From contig OX352772.1 in assembly GCA_947095535.1 (NCBI GenBank), positions 38,521,445 through 38,585,444 on the forward strand: DNA of 64,000 bases, read 5' to 3'. Under the pieces are notes generated by a model. The model was not told where the DNA came from, searched no databases, and saw only the letters and a list, made by a program, of their open reading frames with translations. This document shows positions 1 through 12,375 of the stretch, piece by piece; the first letter of the stretch is position 1; every line of letters starts with the position of its first letter. The translations under genes and the position numbers were made by a program. The DNA is from Poecilobothrus nobilitatus (lineage: Eukaryota > Arthropoda > Insecta > Diptera > Dolichopodidae).

Positions 1-731
1 TCAAATGTTGTACTGCATCAAATATGAATGTATTTTTTTTTTCAAATTGCATTTATAAATTTCATGAGTGTATTTGTGAAACAATGCACAATTCCAAGCT
101 ACTTTATTATAAGATGCATTTTATAAATACAAAAAATACATACATAATAAATTTTTTCATTGTAGTTTTATTCAAATTTTTGTTAGTATATAATATATAT
201 AGTCTATATGTACATATGAATACTTACATACATATTATGTATGTATCAAAATGTAAATTATATGTTTAATATATTTAAGAATAAAAAATCACCTTCCTCT
301 CACAGATTTTTTTTTTCCATTTCAATTTTTAACTTTAAATTTAGGAATAAAAATTTAGTACTATTTCTTTAGTACTTAAATTAATTTGTTTAATTTAATC
401 TATTATAGGTTAATCAATTACAAACATTTATTTTATATTATTATATTTTGTTAAGTAATAAAGTTAATTTCTATGGTTAAAGTTAAAAGATTGACTTTTA
501 GGTTATAATTTAGTATTTTTTAATTTTCAATCCCAGTTGGCAGCTATTCATTTTAAAACTTTCCCCTTGCTAAATTTAGAGATGTTTGTTATACCTGTAC
601 GCAACTTAAAAATAGTATTAGCTCCTTTATCCTGATAAATAGAGAATATTAACTTAAGTTTCTGGAAGATTATCTACCACCTTTCTTTCTTAAAAAAAAA
701 CAAATTTATATTCCTCACAAATATTTTAAAT
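1..731. other. AT-rich intergenic DNA, no gene seen
   Basis: Only AT-rich sequence with short poly-A/T runs and TATA-like simple repeats. A short open frame near the left edge is almost entirely Phe/Ile/Tyr/Asn codons, as expected by chance at this base composition. I see no splice-flanked exon or recognisable repeat. Confidence 0.6.
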
Positions 732-747
732 AAAAAATTAATATAAT

Positions 748-939
748 GGGGCCTCGGTGGCCTGTGGGTAAGAACGTATAAAATAAGTTGTAAACACCGA
801 GGGAGTGTGGGTTCGATTGTCACACACGTCGTAAGAGTTATTTCCCCTTACAACATTTACACTTTACAGCCACGCCTGAACAGGAAAGGCTGTGTAATTT
901 CCTGTCCATATTTATGTGGCAGAGGCACTAAAAACAAAA
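748..939 (+). mobile_element. tRNA-derived SINE, family 1, copy a
   Basis: The element opens with a tRNA-like head (GGGGCCTCGGTGGCC, an A-box-like TGGCCTGTGGG, then a B-box-like GGTTCGATTG), followed by a body with a short hairpin-prone motif (AGGAAAGGCTGTG, then CCTGTCC and TTATGTGGCAG) and an A-rich tail. It is flanked by a perfect 16-bp target-site duplication at 732-747 and 940-955, which is direct evidence of insertion by target-primed reverse transcription. Seven further copies of this family lie in the window. Confidence 0.9.
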
Positions 940-955
940 AAAAAATTAATATAAT

Positions 956-2005
956 AAAAAACAACAAAAAGGAAATAAAAACTATATTGATGCATTTCTA
1001 TGTTATTAATTTTACAAGTTTTCTTTTTTTTTTAATGCAATTTTGTTTTGTGTAAAAAATACACCTTTTGTACAATATACTGTTACAAAAATAAAATAAC
1101 TAATGCATAGACTGTAAATCTGTTAAACTTCACTTTATAAAAATATTCTTCTTAAATCGTATTTTTATTTATTAATTATTTATTAGTAATACAAGGTAAT
1201 ACTTTAAAATTAGCTTAGAAAATTTAAAAACTTTAAAATAAATCACTTTAAATAAAACTTTTACTAAATTTTACAATTAAAACAAATCTTTTATTTTATT
1301 TTATAATTAAAAAAATATTTATTTTCATTTATTATTATTAATTATTAAATATAATTACTAATGAAAAAATTCGTTTGATACAATTCCAATCATATATAAT
1401 ACAATTCGCACACACATATTATATTTGAATTCTTTATTATACAATGCATGCACAGTTATTTACATACATTGATAAATCTTATTCCAGTAATCCTTCCAGT
1501 TTTTTTTTTTTTTTTAATATAATGTATGTATGTAGATCTATTCTCTTTTTATTTGATAACTAATCCTTAAAAATTTCCTTTAAAAATTTAAAATTAATTT
1601 TAAAAAAAACTAAAAAAAATATTTTTATTAAGTATGCCATCTATTGGACAACATTTTAACTTACTTGACATGTAATGTAGACTGTAGAGTGTAGAGTAAT
1701 CGACTTTAATTTTTTTTTTTTTTGATATTGAAAATTAATTAATTTAAAAACGTATTTCTGTTATTTAAAAAACTTTTAATTTTAATTTATCTATTAAATT
1801 TGTTTTTTTTGTTTTTTTTAAAATTAGATGTAAAGGAAAAGCATTAAAAATATGGGTCCATAGTTAATACCTGTCAACTTTTTTAAAAAATTTACAATCA
1901 GATAATAATCCCTGCAATTATTAGAATTTACTTGAAAAAAAAAAACTATATAAACATTATTAACTTATGTATATAAGAAAAATCAGTAAATTATATAAGC
2001 TGAAT
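956..2005. other. AT-rich intergenic DNA, no gene seen
   Basis: Contains poly-T runs and simple AT repeats. I see no exon, no tRNA and no recognised repeat up to the small palindrome at about 2.0 kb. Confidence 0.55.
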
Positions 2006-2134
2006 TCGGAAATGTCATTTGCGGATCATTTGCCCTTGCAGTATAAACGCAGACAACCTATAATAAAGTAATGGCTGATTCTGCACATATGAATGGTTGC
2101 TTTTTTGCATCCGATGTGCAAATGACTTTTCTGA
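2006..2134. repeat. Small palindromic repeat (MITE-like)
   Basis: Two arms, 2006-2022 and 2118-2134, are inverted copies matching at 15 of 17 positions (core GTCATTTGC / GCAAATGAC), separated by about 95 bp that is less AT-rich than its surroundings. It lies about 260 bp downstream of the first phosphatase gene. It could be a tiny non-autonomous DNA transposon; no second copy was noticed and no clear target duplication was found. Confidence 0.45.
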
Positions 2135-2393
2135 TTTCATCTACATATATAGAAGATAAGAGTTTATTTATTTAATAATACTTTATATTAATTTTATATT
2201 TAGTTAAAGTTATTAATTTTTTGATCAAAAAAAAAAAAAATAATAAAATAAATTGATAAAATAAATTTAGAAAATACAATAATGAAATTATATTATGTTA
2301 TACATACATTATATACTTTAAAGAAAATAACAACAAAATATTTTAAAATAAATTTAAATATAAATTATACATATATGTATTTATTTTTTTCTT

Positions 2394-3879
2394 TTAAATT
2401 TTATCAAATAAAATTTTTAAATCAGCCAAACTATTAATATAATAATCAGGTAATCTTTCAGAATTTTCTGTTTTTTTGAAATCATCTAATTTTGCATCAC
2501 CAGTTAATACAACAAGTGTTTGAAAACCACATAATTTACCAAATGTAACATCTTGATCCAATGTATCACCAATCATTAATGTACGTTTTGAATTTTTAAT
2601 ATTTAATTGATTTTCAATTACTTTACATAAATCTTTGCCAGGTTTTCCTAATATAATAGGTTTTTTACCGGTAACTCTTTCAACAATTTCTACATAATTT
2701 CCAGGACCTTAAATGAAAAAAAAAAAATTTTTTTTTTTTTAATATAATTAAAATATACATTCAAGGAAAATTGAATTTTGCTTTTATATATCTATTATAT
2801 ACCTATTAAACTAACTGACGGTTGAACAGGAAGTAATTTATCTGTAGCCCCAACAATAAATAAACATTCTGGATTACGTAAATACATTTGAGCTTTTATT
2901 AATTTACAACCAGAAATATTAAAATCAGTATCCATAATAACAGCTTGTACTGGATCTTTTTTAAATATATGTTTTGCCAAATCTGTATAACTTTCTTCAA
3001 GTATTTCATTTGGCTGAAAAGATAAATTTTAAATTTTTTTTAAAAGATTTTTTCTAAAGGCATTTTTTTTTTATAAATTCTTACTCCATCAATTATTGTA
3101 AATCCTGCATCAGTCAGAGTTTGTTTAAAGAATTTGGAGCCAATCAAATAAATGACACCATCAAAATTGATTAGTTTTAAATAATCAACAGTTGTACGAC
3201 TTGGATGAAAAATATCATCCTGAAAATAAAGTTTAATAAGGTCAAGTTATTCAATTATGGTGTATGCTTATAAGTTGCTTACAAAATTTAATTAATAAGG
3301 AATAGAAATAAAAAAAAATATCGTTGATTAAATTAATTAATTTCTTATAAATGATTAAATTTCATCATTTATAGCCTTACATCTTTTGTTATGCAAAATG
3401 TAATTACATGTAGGTATACTATTATTTTGTTTGAAACATAATACAAAGTGTTTTTCATATTTTATAAAATTATTTGCGGAACAATAATTTAAATTAATGA
3501 AAGTTAATTTTAGATTTGTAAGTAAATTAAGTGAAAAATAAATACATACATATATTATAAATATATTTTAATTCATATTTTCAATTAGAAATTTAATGCT
3601 ATATCTATCGGCTATATCAAATTTTGTACTAACCTGTTTTATATCAACATTTAATTCTTCAATTTTATTTTTTAAATCATCAGCTGGGCGTACACTGTTA
3701 TTTGATACGAAAGAAACTTTTTTACCAACTCTTTTGAAATTGTTAATAACATCACCAGCTCCAGGAAAAACATTTCCAGGATTCCAAAGTACACCATCAA
3801 TATCTGTCAATACAACGTCAATTGAATCTAAGAAATTTTTTTTCTCTTCATTTGACATTGTTAAAATATTTTTTGGCAT
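2394..3879 (-). CDS. HAD phosphatase, p-nitrophenylphosphatase / PGP family (paralog 1)
   Basis: Four exons on the minus strand: 3879-3634, 3219-3085, 3013-2803 and 2707-2394, all with GT..AG borders and matching phase (0, 0, 1). They give a 301-aa protein, the usual size for the eukaryotic PGP/chronophin-like group. All HAD motifs are present: motif I DIDGVLW with nucleophile Asp26 and acid/base Asp28; motif II FVSNNS (Ser59); motif III LGKPG (Lys219); motif IV GDTLDQD (Asp245, Asp250). The segment between motifs II and III is the C2 cap that sets substrate choice. The family is cytosolic and Mg-dependent and dephosphorylates phosphoglycolate, glycerol-3-phosphate, pyridoxal phosphate or artificial pNPP; the substrate here cannot be read from sequence. 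The ATG at 3879 is preceded by a good acceptor (TTTTCTAACAG, exon from 3897), so a 5-prime UTR intron is likely. An AATAAA lies only 9 nt past the stop. Insects often carry several paralogs, and a second lies at 32-39 kb. Confidence 0.9.
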
Positions 3880-4142
3880 TTTGTTGTTAACTGATGGCTG
3901 TTAGAAAATATATAAAAGAAAAAAAAAAAAGGTTTTTATCATTATATTTATAATTATTATATATTTTGAATTATTTTATATATTTTATAATATAGATATG
4001 TATATATATGGATTATAAAAATTTTATAAGGCAACCTTAACCATCATACAATTATATGAAATCTGAATGAATGAATGAATGAATTTTATAGAATTATTAA
4101 AAAAAATGCCCAATCCGCAAATTATATATATATATATTTTTT

Positions 4143-4328
4143 TTTAGTGTATTTCTCTGCCACGTAAATTTGAACAGGAAATTACACAGCCTTTTCTTTT
4201 CAGGAGTTGCTGTAAATGTCGTAAGGAGAAATAACTCTTACGACGTGTGTGGGATTTGAACCCCACACTCCCTCGGTGTTTACAGCGTAATTTATACGAT
4301 CTTATTCACTAGGCCACCGACGCCTCCC
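4143..4328 (-). mobile_element. tRNA-derived SINE, family 1, copy b
   Basis: Minus-strand copy: the tRNA-like head ends at about 4328 (GGCCACCGACGCCTCCC on the plus strand) and the body and tail run to a T-rich stretch near 4143. The B-box region reads GGGTTCAAATCCC on the minus strand. It sits in the upstream flank of the first phosphatase gene, inside duplicated segment A. Confidence 0.85.
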
Positions 4329-5530
4329 GCATATTATAATAACATGTATTAAATATTTCATTAAAAAAAATAATAATATTTTCTATAATTATTCGAGGAC
4401 TATTTGTCGCTTTGTTTAAGTTACATTTCCTTATTTCTACTTGAATCAGAAATTGTATCTTTAATTACCTATAACAAAAACAAATATTTAAAATATCAAT
4501 TCTTTAATTTACAATTAAAAATATTTAACTTATGTATAGATAATTAAAAAAATAAAAGATATCAAAGATCCTGCATTCGTAGATCAAAAAAGCAAAGCTT
4601 CGGGACATGAAAGCAAATTTTTTAGTTTAAATGTGTAGGAATTACAAAGAATCATTAAAAAGGAAATTTAGTATAACCTATAGTATAAAGTATAAAGAAA
4701 CTTATGTAGTGCTATATAATTTTATAGATATTTTTCTTGATGTAGGCAAGTTTGTAATAATTCCGTTTTTTTGAACATAATAACAAAGTTTCAATTAAAT
4801 TTTTTAGTGGCAATATAGGCAATAAAGGTGAGTACAAAGAATTGTATTTAAAATGATCAAACATTATCTATTTACATTGTATATTAATATATGGATTAGT
4901 AAACTGTTAAAAATTTTAATTTAATTGAAAAATTCTGTACAAAACTTTTAAAACCAAACTTTAAAAAAACAAATAAAATAAAAAATTTAACAAAATGAAG
5001 GTTATGCAAAGAATATCTGTACAATATATTATGTAAAATCAAAATGTAAACAAATTAAAATTATGACTTGTGTCATATGAGTCATATGACTATAATATGA
5101 AAATTAGGGCATAAAAAATATACTCAAAAAATTTCTTTAATTTTATAAAGAAAAGCCGTCTAAAGATAAAATTTTTGTATAATTTAAATATAATGTAAGA
5201 TTATTGTATTATTGAAAGCGAATTAGCACATACATATTTACTTATTTCTGATAAAAACTTTAAAACAAACCAACAAAATATTTTATAAAATTTAAGTATC
5301 GCAATATTTCAATTAAATTTTTACACGTATTAAGATATAAATTAAACATAAAAGAAAAGACTTTGAAATTTTTATAAAACAAAAAACCTGTAGAAATAAT
5401 TTGTCATAATATGTAAATATTGAATTAAAACGAAACAAAACTTTTAATGTATTTAAAAGTTTCGTATTAAATTAAATTTAATTTAAATTACAGAAAAAGG
5501 ACTTAAACAAATTGCAGGAGGGAAACGGAT

Positions 5531-6268
5531 AGTTGGCAACTTTCACTTGACAACTACACATTTGATCAGTGAAAATTTCGCATAATAGACACTTAGCAAA
5601 AAGAGATTTAGTAAAATAGACATATTGGCAAAAGGACATTTAACTGCAACCTTAACAACTGGACACTTGATAACTTGTACAATTAACAACTTGTACAAGT
5701 CGAGATTTTGCAGCTTAATAGTAATCGCAACAATTTAATTTTCCACTCTATAATTTCTTTATCCCTTTCATTGACGGTATGTCGAATCTATGTCGAAATA
5801 ATTAATATCGAAAATGTACAAATCAAGTACAAATCAATATACAATTTAAAAATTAACAGGATTTTAATATTTGACATTTCGTTATAATTTTATAAAAATA
5901 AAAATTTAGAAAATGATTTCCAAATGAAATTTGGTTTCCAGATGCACATTTCATTATTAAAGAAACATTTATTTAGATGCAAATATTTTAATTAAATTTA
6001 AAATAAATTTGTGAAAATAATAAAAAAAAAATTGTTGAAATTATTATTAATTTTAATTTTGTTAACATTTGGACATTTGGCATAATAAAAATTACCAAAT
6101 TTACAAATGTTAATTATCCAAAATGTCAAATGTCAAAATGTTAAGTGTCTATTTTGCTAAATGTCCAAATATTAAGTGTGCATTTTGCTAAATGTCTTCT
6201 TGTTAAGTTGAATTTTTGCGAAATGTTCACTGATCAAATGTCCAGGTGCTAAATGAAAGTTGCCAAGT
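5531..6268. mobile_element. Foldback / long-inverted-repeat DNA element
   Basis: The ends are inverted copies: AGTTGGCAACTTTCA at 5531-5545 and TGAAAGTTGCCAAGT at 6254-6268 (14 of 15). Imperfect similarity continues inward for more than 100 bp, with repeated motifs of the type GATCA, GACATTT and TTTGC(T/G)AAA on both arms. The centre is AT-rich and non-coding. A truncated relative lies near 37.45-37.67 kb. The long subrepeat-rich arms suggest a Foldback- or Mutator-like non-autonomous element; the superfamily is not established and the target duplication is unclear. Confidence 0.75.
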
Positions 6269-6389
6269 ATATACCGTAGTACTACTCTTAATAATTAAAA
6301 AACTGTAAATTTGAAGGACTAATAATTGTTACTTAATAAAAGTTTTAATTTAAAAAAAAAAAACAGGCAATTTATTGACAAAAAAAAAA

Positions 6390-7353
6390 ACAAGTAAAAG
6401 TAACAGTAAGTCGAAGCAACCGACTTATTTATACCCTACAAAAAATTCAAATTAAATTAAAAATCCATAAGTTATTTTAGTTAGGTATTTAATATAAGCT
6501 AAAAAAATAAATGCTTTTACAACCTTTGTACAAAATTTCAGGTTTCTATCTTTATTAAATTCGAAAATATGCTTGTTAAGTCTTGGGAAGTGTGTGAAGA
6601 CACGGGGACAACCACCCAAATTCATCTCAAATTTTAGAGACATCATCAGAACAGGGTAGAACACTTTTATATCAAATTTCAAGTTTTCATATTTATTTAT
6701 TTCGAAGATATGCTTGTTTGGTCTTGGGAGTTGTGTGGCAGATACCCGAACAACCATTCCAATTTATCTGAAATTTTAGACAAATCAAGGATTCAGGAAA
6801 CAACAGCCTCTTATCAAATTTGCAGTCTCTATCTTTGTTAATTTCGAAGATATGCTTGTTCGATTTTGGGAGTTGTGTGGGAGGTACCCGAACAACTTCT
6901 CCAATTCATCTCAAATTCTGGACAAATCAGGGATTCAGGAAACAACACCCTAGTACCAAATTTGAAGTTTCTATCTTTATTAATTTCGAATATATGCTTT
7001 TTCGGTTTTGGAAGTTGTGTGGGAGGTACCCGAACAACCACTTCAATTCATCTCAAATTTTAGGGATATTAGGGATTCAGGAAAATACAGCCTCGTACAA
7101 AATTTTAAGTTTCTATCTTTATTAATTTCGAAGATATGCGTATTCGGTTTTGGGAGTTGTATGGAAGGTACCCGAACCCATGGTCCGATTTCGCCCATTT
7201 TCGCCCAACGGACGGACATCGCTAAATCGACTCAGGAGGTGATCCTGATTCAGAATATATATACATGTCCATATCTAACTCGCTTCGTTTTGGTGGTTAC
7301 AAACGCCACACCAAAGTTAATATACCCTATACTTTAAGTGTAGGGTATAAAAA
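6390..7353 (+). mobile_element. Helentron/DINE-1-like element, copy 1
   Basis: The left end has a small hairpin (AAGTCG..CGACTT) followed by TATACCCTACA. The right end has a GGACGGACATCG block, an ATCGACT motif, and a terminal hairpin (ATACCCTA..TAGGGTAT) followed by A-rich sequence. Between them lies an array of about 142-bp units. The same left and right ends bound the copy at 52912-54187. This layout (end hairpins, central tandem repeats, conserved 3-prime block) is typical of DINE-1/HINE elements of flies. Family assignment is inference; the element is non-coding, and open frames inside it are tandem-repeat artefacts. Confidence 0.75.
6515..7190 (+). repeat. Tandem array, about five units of 142 bp
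   Basis: The motif TTTTGGGAGTTGTGTGG and variants recur at 6581, 6722, 6864, 7006 and 7148, a spacing of 141-142 bp. Units share CTATCTTTATTAATTTCGA and TACCCGAACAACC. The array forms the core of Helentron-like copy 1 and creates overlapping open frames on both strands that are not genes. Confidence 0.9.
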
Positions 7354-8954
7354 TAGGTACTCAAAATGTCCGAAATTATGTATGCTTATATTTTCTTTTA
7401 TTAAAAGCGTTTAAATACATTAGAAATTCTACATATTTTATATTATATAAGATGAGCACTTATTTTTTTCTAATCCATTATGAATAACATTAAATCAAAG
7501 AAAACAAATCGAGGGATTCAATTTTTTTTGAAAAAAGGAATGTGGTTTGGGTATGAAAAAAATCTAAAACAAAATGTTAAAAAAAAAAAAAATAGAGTAA
7601 GCAAAAAATATGTTGCAAACAAAACGTGGAAAAAAAATTTAGAATTTTTATGTTGAGAAAAATTTTTTTTCGATATTTATTTGAAATTACTTTAAAAAAG
7701 AAAAAAAATTGAACCAGTACGAAAATTAAAATTAACACTATTCAAATATTAGAGTTTAGCCAGGGTTTCAATAAATTGATTAGGGGTTAATTTTTAATTT
7801 CTACATAATGGCTGAACTCATAAAATGTCAGATTTTGTATTATTAGAGTTCGGTCAGAAAATCAGGGTTTTAATAAATTAATTAGAGGCGGTAATAATTC
7901 GTCGCGGTATTATTTAGCGACGTGTATCAATTTATTATTGTTATATAATTATAGTATATAAATTATGCATAAAAGGGGGACAAAATACAAAAAAAAAGAA
8001 TCCTAAAAAGTTCGTGAATTTATTAGAATTCCGTTACAAAATCAGGATTTCAAAAGCGAGTTTAACGGATATTTAGGAGCTGTAGCGCAGCTCACTCTAT
8101 TCTAAATACTTTTTGTTAGAATGTTTATGAATTTTTTATTTAAATTTCCTTGTTTTCTGGTCTAACGAAATATTTATACTGAAATTTAACTCATATATTT
8201 TATCATTGTAACCGAGTACAATGAAAATCTGAAACCTTCAGGTATAGCTTAAGCCCGATGACAATACATATATGATTTTAATATAATGATATAAAATTGA
8301 TTATTCTTATTATAAATTTTGAAACAATCATAAAATTATATCATAAAAAGTTTGAAAAAATTAAAAACAATACACATACAAAACTAAACGTTAATTTCAA
8401 AGGCATTCATTTGCCAAAAGACAATAATAACAGTTAAAAATATTGTGGCTTGCATGATATTTTTTCAATTCTCTCAGAATTTTATATGTAAGATAAATTT
8501 GTGGAAAATTAAGAGAAATATTCTTTCTTTAATTTTCATGAAACTCGCGTTATGTATAATTACGAAGCGATTAACGCATGTAAAGTTATAAAGTTGAAGC
8601 TTTAATTAATTTTTACGTTTTATTTTGATAAAACTTGTACATGATGCCTAAGATAAGAGTATGTCTAAAAGAAAAATTATAATTTTTCACTGGTAACACC
8701 TCTTAAACAGGGCGAGGTACAAATAAATGTTCTAATACTAATTCTGAAATATTTTTCTTCTTTCAAAATTTCAAGGTTATAAACAAAAAGCTTGCTGGAG
8801 TTATAAAAAAAGCTGAATCTTTCTTGCCAAAAAATAAAAAAAAGGCAAAATTTTGTTTTCAAAAACGGTAAATGTGAATTCTAAATTTTAAAAAATTGGT
8901 AAAATAGTATAATTGTAGAATTGAGTTATTAAGATAAAAATGAGTCTTCCTGAG
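7354..8954. other. Intergenic DNA with a diverged direct repeat
   Basis: A motif of the form TTCGGTCAGAAAATCAGGGT with a following AATAAATTAATTAG-type stretch occurs about three times (near 7750, 7848 and 8028), in diverged form, suggesting an old tandem repeat or transposon relic. The remainder is AT-rich with no supportable exon. Confidence 0.4.
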
Positions 8955-9215
8955 TAAAAATCCTGTCGTTTTCAGATTGAAAAAGTATTAAAGTGAATTT
9001 TAGATGTACACATTTAAAAATAGGATTTGAGGCTGTGTAGATCCGTAATGAGTGGGGCTACATAAAAAAAAACATTAAAAGATTTATCCATGGTTAAAAT
9101 CGCATTGTTGTATCTAAAACAGTACATATATAGAAGTTTTGTAAATAGATGAATAACATACGAACGGACAGAGTGAAATTAATAAGCTAATTTTTCAATT
9201 TTGTTTTGAAAAATG
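8955..9215 (+). repeat. Repeat family P, 3-prime fragment
   Basis: Matches the last part of the longer copies near 44.5 and 57.4 kb: TTTTCAGATTGAAAAAGTATTAA, then a degraded TAGATCCGTAATGAGTGGGG block, then GAAGTTTTGTAAATAGA and an ACGGACAGAGTGAAA end followed by T-rich sequence. It is non-coding and decayed. Confidence 0.6.
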
Positions 9216-10260
9216 ACCTAAAAAAATAAATACATGTATGTATATCATTATTATGAAGTTATTAACATATAATTGACTTAATAATACAGTTGTATACTAT
9301 AATACAGTATACATACTATACTAATAATACAGTATACATACTATACTAAAAGTGGTAAGAATGGTAAACTGGTTTTATTCAGAAGGAAGGTATTGTTTTT
9401 TTTTATAAAGGCAGGTAGTTCTTTTTCTCTTTAGAAATTATTAGAAAAATTAAAATACCATAAATATAATTATTAGATTATACAAATATAGAAATAATAA
9501 AAAATAAAAAGGTACAGATAAAAAATTTAATTTTAATAACCACATTTTTTATTTTGCATTTTCCGTTTTTAAAGTTTTTTCACATTCAAAAATATTTTTT
9601 TGTCCCATGTTTAATGAAATATAAAAACTAAAAGCAAAATAAAAGTTCCCATAACTATGGTATTTTTATAATATAATAATAAATCTTTAAAATAGAATGC
9701 AAGAAGAATCTTAAATAAAATTTTAGAATATAGAAAAATAATTCTAAATAAATGTATACTTAATTATTTAGCGATACTTTATTGAAATATTTAAAAAAGA
9801 ATTAAAATGTTTAAATAGTAAAAATAGTGTATAGCTCCAAAAAAGAAAAAAAAAATAAAAAAAAATAAAAGCCTTTCTTTTTAATAATAAATGCATAATG
9901 CATTTTGTAATATGCAGTTCGAATTAGTTTTTTTTCTATATTATATTATTATATATTATTATACAGGGTGTTTCCAACGTAAATGCACTGTTATATTATG
10001 TCGTTGCATATATATAGGCTTTAATGAGTAGGTAAAAATTTTGTATGAAGCCAATTATGTTCAGAATTGAATTGTTTCCGAGATATGAAAGTTCAAAGAC
10101 AAATTCAAAAATTTTTTTTTTATTTTTATAATTTGGAACGTAATTTAAAAAGTAGTTAAAGTAAATATATTGTTTAAAAGTAGTTGGAAAACCAAACACT
10201 ATTGCTTTTGAACAAATATTTAGATTAGTTTCAATCCTTTTCGAATATGGTTTAGTCCCT
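9216..10260. other. AT-rich intergenic DNA with a possible transposon end
   Basis: Mostly AT-rich. At 9963 the motif ACAGGGTGTTTCC begins a less AT-rich stretch to about 10.2 kb; motifs of this type often mark transposon termini in insect genomes, but I found no partner end. A short minus-strand open frame in that stretch has no family resemblance. Confidence 0.35.
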
Positions 10261-10679
10261 TATAATTTGCTTATAAATTTAATTAATAAGGAAGACAATT
10301 AATTAGAAAACAAAAATTAAAATTCAAAATATCGTTTCTTGATTAAATTAATTAATTTCTTATAACTGATTAAATTTCATCATTATATAGCCTTACATTT
10401 TTTGTTATGCAATTTAAAATGTAATACTATACCAATACTTGTAATTACATATACATACTATTATTTTGTTTGAAATATAATACAAGTTTTTTTCGTATTT
10501 TATAAAATTATTTCCGGAACAATAATTTAAATTAATTTTTTTTTTGAATGAATGTTAATTTTAGATTTGTAAGCAAATTAAGTGAAAATTAAATACATAT
10601 ATATTATAGTCGTAAATATATTTTAATTTTTCTTTTTAATAAGAGATTTAATGCAACATCTGAATATATGAAATTTGTA

Positions 10680-10915
10680 CTCAATTGTTGTATATCAATC
10701 TTTAATTTTTCAATTTCTTTTTTAAAATAATCAGATGGAAATACGCTATTATATGATGCGAAAGAAACTTTTTATCAATTCTTTTAAAATTGTTATTAAG
10801 ATTTTCAGCTCCAACCTCCAGGAAATGCATTTCCAGGATTCAAAAGTACACCATTAGTATTTGAAAGAATTTTTTTTTCTCGTCATTTGACAGTATTGAA
10901 ATATTTTTTTGACAT
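10680..10915 (-). pseudogene. Decayed copy of phosphatase paralog 1 exon 1
   Basis: The minus-strand sequence aligns with exon 1 of the intact gene: the start region, a TCAAATGA-GAGAAAAAAA block, GGTGTACTTT-GAATCCTGGAA, and the following motif II region. It is not functional. The block that would encode the catalytic DxD is largely deleted, there are several frameshifts, the motif II Asn-Asn region is altered, and the splice donor GTTAGT has become TTGAGT. No copies of exons 2-4 accompany it, so the duplication broke inside intron 1. Confidence 0.85.
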
Positions 10916-11574
10916 TTCACTGTTAACTGAAGCTTGTTAACTAAAGCCTGAAAAAACAAACAAGGCAATATGTAAAACCACAAAGCGCGCGAAAAAGCGC
11001 GTTTTTTCAAAAAGATAAAAGAATTGGAAGCATTCTCTCTCAGATTGCGACTATATTTTTGCATAAAAACTTTTAATTTTTATTAGAACTTTTTCGGTGA
11101 GAAAATTATGAAAAATTAATAAGAACTTTATATATTCAAGAAAAGCTTTAAGAAAAGAATGTAATGTTTGAGTTATAATATTAAATTTTAACTTTTTAAA
11201 AATTTGCATCAAAAATGCAGACTCCAAGTGTTTAAAATTAAGCCAAATTTCCGATTTTGTATCCTTCCTATTATTTGTCAAACGGATAGAAATATAAAAA
11301 ATAATGGCAAAATAAGATTTATGCCATTTCTATGTAGAATTTATGAATGCGAATTTTTCATTCAAAATTTCTTTTGAAAAACGTTTTTTAGAAAGGATTT
11401 ATTTATTAATATTGATTAAATTTAAAAAGAAACCATAACCATTAAACAGATTTTTTTTTATGCATAAAATCGGTTTGTACTGTCAGTGTCAGTATCATTC
11501 AAATATAATCTTAAATAAAAATTTCATGCTATTTTTTTTAGGAATTATCCTTTTTAGCATATTTCCAAAAAAAA

Positions 11575-12375
11575 ATTTAAAAATGTGCTTATTATAAGTT
11601 TCACTCTGTGCGTCTGTTCGATCGTTCGTATGTCTGAGGGTTTAGAAAACTTCTACACCGTTTGAAATAGAGTTATGAAATTTTAACTACGGATAGGAAT
11701 CGGCAAAAAACTAATTTTGTGAAACAACTTTTTTCTGTACCCCCACCCGTTATGGAGCTATAGCCTACAAAGTTCAGAAAAGCTATATCTTTAAATTGTT
11801 ATAATACAGGTTTATAAGGCATATTTTCAATCTGGAAACGCCAAACGATAGCTAGTTTTATAAACTTTATAAATATGTGGTATTTTAATATACCGTTATG
11901 TGATACTCAATTTTTGCAAAAATTTGAACCCCTTCTATCTTTCAAACGCTTTAACTTAGAAGTTTGCAATTTTGAGAGGAGTTAGATTTTTGGAAATTAG
12001 TGTGATCGTTTCAGAAAATATTTTTGTATCGCCCCCGTTTAGGAGTTGGAAGCGGTTAAAAACTGAAAATTCTTTATTTTTAAACACCTATAACTGGGGC
12101 TTTAATAAAAATTAAAGTTTTAGTAATATATTTTTATGTCTGTTAACGGAGTTTTTTAGTTATATAGCGTTCCGCACTTACAGTCCTCCAAAATTGCACA
12201 AAAGTCCTATTTTTACATTTTTTCTTATAATTCAAATTTACAAATTTTGGTGCAAGTCACAATTCTGAACAATTTGCATTATCTTTTGGAAATGTGCACT
12301 TTTAAAAACCGTTGGTTTCATTCTGCCTTTTTGATGAATTGTTAAATGTACTTATCGGAAACTAAATTTTTTTAA
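11575..12375 (-). repeat. Repeat family P, reverse-oriented copy
   Basis: On the minus strand it ends with GACGCACAGAGTGAAAC near 11.6 kb. It contains the family landmarks TAGCTCCATAACGGGTGGGGG, CACATAACGGTA and a run of paired segments ending CTATAACTGGGG. It is inserted in duplicated segment B. No coding potential. Confidence 0.7.

Larger units (their letters stand above)
3269..6335 (+). repeat. Segmental duplication, copy A (intact phosphatase exon 1 side)
   Basis: This stretch (3-prime part of intron 1, exon 1 and upstream flank of the first phosphatase gene) recurs in the same orientation at 10261-15670. Matching landmarks include intron blocks (TTATTTGCGGAACAATAATT at about 3.47 kb against TTATTTCCGGAACAATAATT at about 10.5 kb), exon 1, the block around AAGCCGTCTAAAGATAA (5153 and 13582), and a final match near ACTGTAAATTTGAAGGACT. 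Copy A is interrupted by a family-1 SINE (4143-4328) and a foldback element (5531-6268) that I do not see in copy B. Confidence 0.8.

Noticed and set aside
3596..3904. Plus-strand frame of 102 codons
   Set aside because: It is the antisense shadow of phosphatase paralog 1 exon 1, which has the conserved HAD motifs on the minus strand.
6452..7337. Several overlapping open frames around 100 codons
   Set aside because: They follow the 142-bp tandem array of the other element copy and show the same two-strand artefact.
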